DNA from: Microtetraspora malaysiensis
Lineage (GTDB): Bacteria; Actinomycetota; Actinomycetes; Streptosporangiales; Streptosporangiaceae
DNA length: 64,000 nt
Assembly: GCF_001528665.1 (NCBI RefSeq)
Contig: NZ_BBYJ01000007.1
Location: forward strand, 145,953 to 209,952
Reading direction: 5' to 3'
Shown here: positions 61,828 to 64,000 of the stretch, one piece after another
Numbering within the stretch: the stretch's first letter is position 1
How the letters are laid out: the number at the start of each line of letters is the position of its first letter
Position numbers and translations under genes: made by a program
The notes under the pieces: generated by a model
What the model saw: the letters and a program-made list of their open reading frames with translations, nothing else
Database searches by the model: none
Told to the model about the DNA's origin: nothing

Positions 61828-63096
61828 GTGAAGATCGCCTGCGTCGGCGGCGGACCCGCCAGCCTGTACTTCTCGATCCTGATGAAACGGGTGGATCCAT
61901 CCCACGACATCACCGTCCACGAGCGGAACCGAGCCGGTTCGACATACGGCTGGGGCGTGACCTACTGGGACGGACTACTCAACTACCTCCACGGCGCCGA
62001 CCCCGAATCCGCACGCACCATCGAGGAGAACTCAGCCCACTGGAACAGCTGGGAGATGCACGTCCACGACGGCGCCACGGTGGCGACGGTGGCAGGGGAA
62101 GACTGGGGCGAAGGCTTCGGCATCGGCCGGCATCAACTGCTCGACATCCTCACCGAACGCGCCCGCTCCCTCGGCGTGCACATCGAGTTCGAACACGAGA
62201 TCACCAACCAGGACGAACTCGCCGACGCCGACCTCGTCGTCGCCGGCGACGGCGTCAACAGCCTGCTGCGCGAACGCCACACCGACCGCTTCGGCTCCGA
62301 GATCACGGTCGGACGCAACGTCTACGCCTGGCTCGGCACCACCAAGGTCTTCCACTCCTTCACCTTCACCTTCGTGGAGACCGCGCACGGCTGGATCTGG
62401 TGCTACGGCTACGGATTCAGCAAGGACCACAGCACCTGCGTCATCGAATGCTCCCCCACCACCTGGAAAGGACTCGGACTCGACCAGGCGAACAAAGCCG
62501 ACAGCCTGGCCCTCCTGGAGAAACTCTTCGCCGACACCCTGGGCGGACACCCACTGATCGCCCAGGCGAACACCGAAGACGGCACATACTGGCTGAACTT
62601 CCGCACCCTGACCAACCGGACGTGGTACCACGACAACCTCGTCCTGCTCGGAGACGCCGCGCACACCACCCATTACTCCATCGGCGCCGGCACCGCCCTC
62701 GCACTGGAAGACGCCGCCTTCCTGGCCAACGCACTACACGGGGAGACGCAACTCCAGACCGCCCTCGCCCGCTACGACCGGGAACGCCAAGCCGCAATCC
62801 GCCCCTCCCTGAGAGCGGCCCGCTATAGCGCCCGATGGTACGAGGACCTCCCGCGCTACGTCGGCCTTCCACCGGAGCAACTGTTCGAACTGCTCGGCCA
62901 GCGGCGCTCCCCGCTCCTCCCACACGTCCCACCACGGCTGTACTACCGGCTCGGCCAGGCGGCCGATCAGTTTTACTACCGGCTCGACCAGGTGACCGAG
63001 CAGTTCAGGTCGCTACGCAACCGCGGACGCCGGCCGGACCCCGGACCACACGAACCAAACACACCGGGACACCCGGACGAGATGATCCCGCGCTGA
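61828..63096 (+). CDS. FAD-dependent monooxygenase (salicylyl/anthraniloyl-CoA hydroxylase-like)
   Basis: 422 residues. CVGGGPASLYFSILMKRVDP is the FAD-ADP site; VAGDGVNSLLR the DG motif; LVLLGDAAHTTHYSIGAGTALALEDA the GD motif of class A flavin hydroxylases. The start and GWGVTYWDGLL region resemble the N-terminal domain of SdgC-type aryl-CoA hydroxylases, without their second half. It should hydroxylate an aromatic using NAD(P)H. The C-terminal ~60 residues hold a YYRLGQAADQF/YYRLDQVTEQF repeat and a polar tail. GTG start. Probably an acquired gene. Confidence 0.85.
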   Translation: MKIACVGGGPASLYFSILMKRVDPSHDITVHERNRAGSTYGWGVTYWDGLLNYLHGADPESARTIEENSAHWNSWEMHVHDGATVATVAGEDWGEGFGIGRHQLLDILTERARSLGVHIEFEHEITNQDELADADLVVAGDGVNSLLRERHTDRFGSEITVGRNVYAWLGTTKVFHSFTFTFVETAHGWIWCYGYGFSKDHSTCVIECSPTTWKGLGLDQANKADSLALLEKLFADTLGGHPLIAQANTEDGTYWLNFRTLTNRTWYHDNLVLLGDAAHTTHYSIGAGTALALEDAAFLANALHGETQLQTALARYDRERQAAIRPSLRAARYSARWYEDLPRYVGLPPEQLFELLGQRRSPLLPHVPPRLYYRLGQAADQFYYRLDQVTEQFRSLRNRGRRPDPGPHEPNTPGHPDEMIPR

Positions 63097-63230
63097 CCCG
63101 CCCCGGGACGAAACCGCGACCACACCCTGATCTCTTCCGCCTGATCCCGATCGTCGCGGCGTCCTGCGGACTCCGCCAGGGCGAACTGGACACCCGCGCC
63201 CGGAAGCGGCTGGCCGGAGCCACGGACACA

Positions 63231-63268
63231 GGAAACCCCGCCTCCCGAATACGGGAAGCGGGGTTTCC
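63231..63268. terminator. Terminator (copy C)
   Basis: GGAAACCCCGC ... GCGGGGTTTCC with the same TCCCG inner stem and loop as copy A at 59489-59522. It follows the monooxygenase gene and lies next to acyl-CoA dehydrogenase fragment copy 4. Confidence 0.9.
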
Positions 63269-63390
63269 GCACGTCAAGGACCACTTGAGGGGCTGGCGGG
63301 CCATGACCAGGCGCTGGATCTGGTTGGTGCCCTCGTAGACCTGGGTGTTCTCCGATGCACTCCTGGACCACCTGCGATAGCCGCTGGATC
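63269..63390 (-). pseudogene. Acyl-CoA dehydrogenase 3'-end fragment, copy 4
   Basis: The minus strand reads ENTQVYEGTNQIQRLVMARQ then PLK, matching copy 2 almost base for base. The homology ends at about 63386; further right is the KKGSRPI gene, not dehydrogenase coding. Again a displaced 3' end. Confidence 0.85.
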
Positions 63391-63486
63391 TTACCGCTGA
63401 CCTGGGGGTACGCTTTCCGGGACCTTTTATCGGTTGCCGTAGATTTCGGCTCTCCCACGGAACAGACCAAGATCAAGAGGTGTCCG

Positions 63487-63822
63487 GTGACGCTCCCCAA
63501 GAAGGGCTCTCGGCCCATCACTGTGAGTGATGTGGCGTACCGCTGGCGCGTCCGCAACAAGCCCACCTACTGCCAAGGAAACGGCTGGACCCGCATGACC
63601 TTCGCCGTCGAACTCGCGGAGAAGCCGGGCAGCGTCCTCCTCGTCACACTCCCCCATGCCAGGCCCGACAACTGGATCCTCGAACAATCGGCGAGCGTTC
63701 GCCCCGCCCTCGTCGCGCAGTGCATCCGTAGAGCAACCAACGAGGGATGGGCACCGCACCACTTCGGCTCCGCTCACCGGGTGGAACTCACCCGTGAAGA
63801 GGTCTCACCTCAGCAGCCGTAG
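63487..63822 (+). CDS. Small basic protein, KKGSRPI family, copy 2
   Basis: 111 residues from GTG: VTLPKKGSRPITVSDVAYRW, then RVRNKPTY, and ARPDNWILEQSASVRPALVA. Paralogue of 54968-55435 but ~45 residues shorter at the C-terminus. The 60 bp before it (TTTCGG, CTCCC, CGGAACAG) also match those before copy 1, so promoter and gene were duplicated together, along with the neighbouring dehydrogenase fragment. AAGAGG precedes the start. Function unknown. Confidence 0.72.
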   Translation: MTLPKKGSRPITVSDVAYRWRVRNKPTYCQGNGWTRMTFAVELAEKPGSVLLVTLPHARPDNWILEQSASVRPALVAQCIRRATNEGWAPHHFGSAHRVELTREEVSPQQP

Positions 63823-63835
63823 CTCAGGCCGGGAG

Positions 63836-63858
63836 TGCAGGGGGCGGAGCCCCCTGCA
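63836..63858. terminator. Terminator-like hairpin after KKGSRPI copy 2
   Basis: TGCAGGGGGC and GCCCCCTGCA form a perfect 10-bp stem with a 3-base loop, 14 bp after the stop codon, followed by AATCTTGT. The rest of the window (63860-64000) shows no gene I can support. Confidence 0.75.
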
Positions 63859-64000
63859 ATCTTGTCGGCTTAGCCATGTCACGAGGTGACCATATCTGGC
63901 GGATGCTGGCGGAATCGGGGTGCGCTTGAGTGCCCGTGCTGGGGTTTCTCAGCCTGGGGGAATGCGGTCGCCTCGTCGTAGGTCTGGCCAGTGGTCAGGC

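Noticed and set aside
54251-63900. Intact prophage or integrative element
   Set aside because: No integrase, replication, structural or transfer genes, only short remnants.

Overview
The window is high-G+C actinobacterial chromosome. Gene content and protein style point to a filamentous actinomycete of the Streptosporangiaceae type (Nonomuraea, Streptosporangium or Microbispora relatives). This rests on a WhiB2-type regulator, a complete F420 pathway (FbiA, FbiB, fused FbiC), LCP-type cell-wall ligases, and Gln/Gly- or Pro/Ala-rich tails on membrane proteins. The genus is inference; there is no rRNA or tRNA here to anchor it.

Layout. 0-10.7 kb: whiB2, a membrane protein with a Q/G-rich tail, fbiA-fbiB (overlapping), a solute-binding/VWA protein, fbiC, a 32-aa membrane peptide gene and a DNA glycosylase. 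whiB2-fbiA-fbiB followed by manB and LCP genes echoes mycobacterial gene order. 10.9-45.5 kb: a long cell-envelope region. It holds a sugar nucleotidyltransferase (manB-like), two UPF0104/AglD-like membrane proteins, a methyltransferase, several GT2 and GT4 glycosyltransferases, two large polytopic GT-C-like proteins, two LCP ligases and an O-acyltransferase with a ~500-residue disordered N-terminus. It also holds a polyol-phosphate module at 33.4-42.8 kb: glycerol-1-phosphate dehydrogenase, cytidylyltransferase-like NTase, two CDP-alcohol phosphotransferases, a TarI/TarJ-like fusion and a TagF-like polymerase. A GAF-less histidine kinase/LuxR response regulator pair lies inside this region. 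Together these genes look able to make, polymerise and attach a phosphodiester-linked wall glycopolymer.

45.5-54.3 kb: an MFS exporter and TetR regulator separated by a tandem 104-bp hairpin repeat, then a divergent stand-alone ATP synthase subunit a (atpB paralogue) behind repeated TetR-like operators. After these come a DUF2079 membrane protein, a short MetF-like protein, and a prolyl oligopeptidase preceded by a perfect 14-bp hairpin and a 31-aa peptide ORF with a strong ribosome binding site (possible peptide precursor).

54.3-64 kb: an accessory mosaic. It contains an F420-type nitroreductase-fold gene with a TetR regulator and an operator array, an Erm-type rRNA methyltransferase with a leader peptide and RBS-sequestering hairpin, and a flavin monooxygenase. 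It also contains decayed MMPL, IS3-type transposase and DinB fragments, a PH/SHOCT protein and two copies of a small basic protein family. Short 3' ends of an acyl-CoA dehydrogenase gene, usually with its terminator, recur four times in the same orientation, as if cassettes had entered repeatedly at one site.
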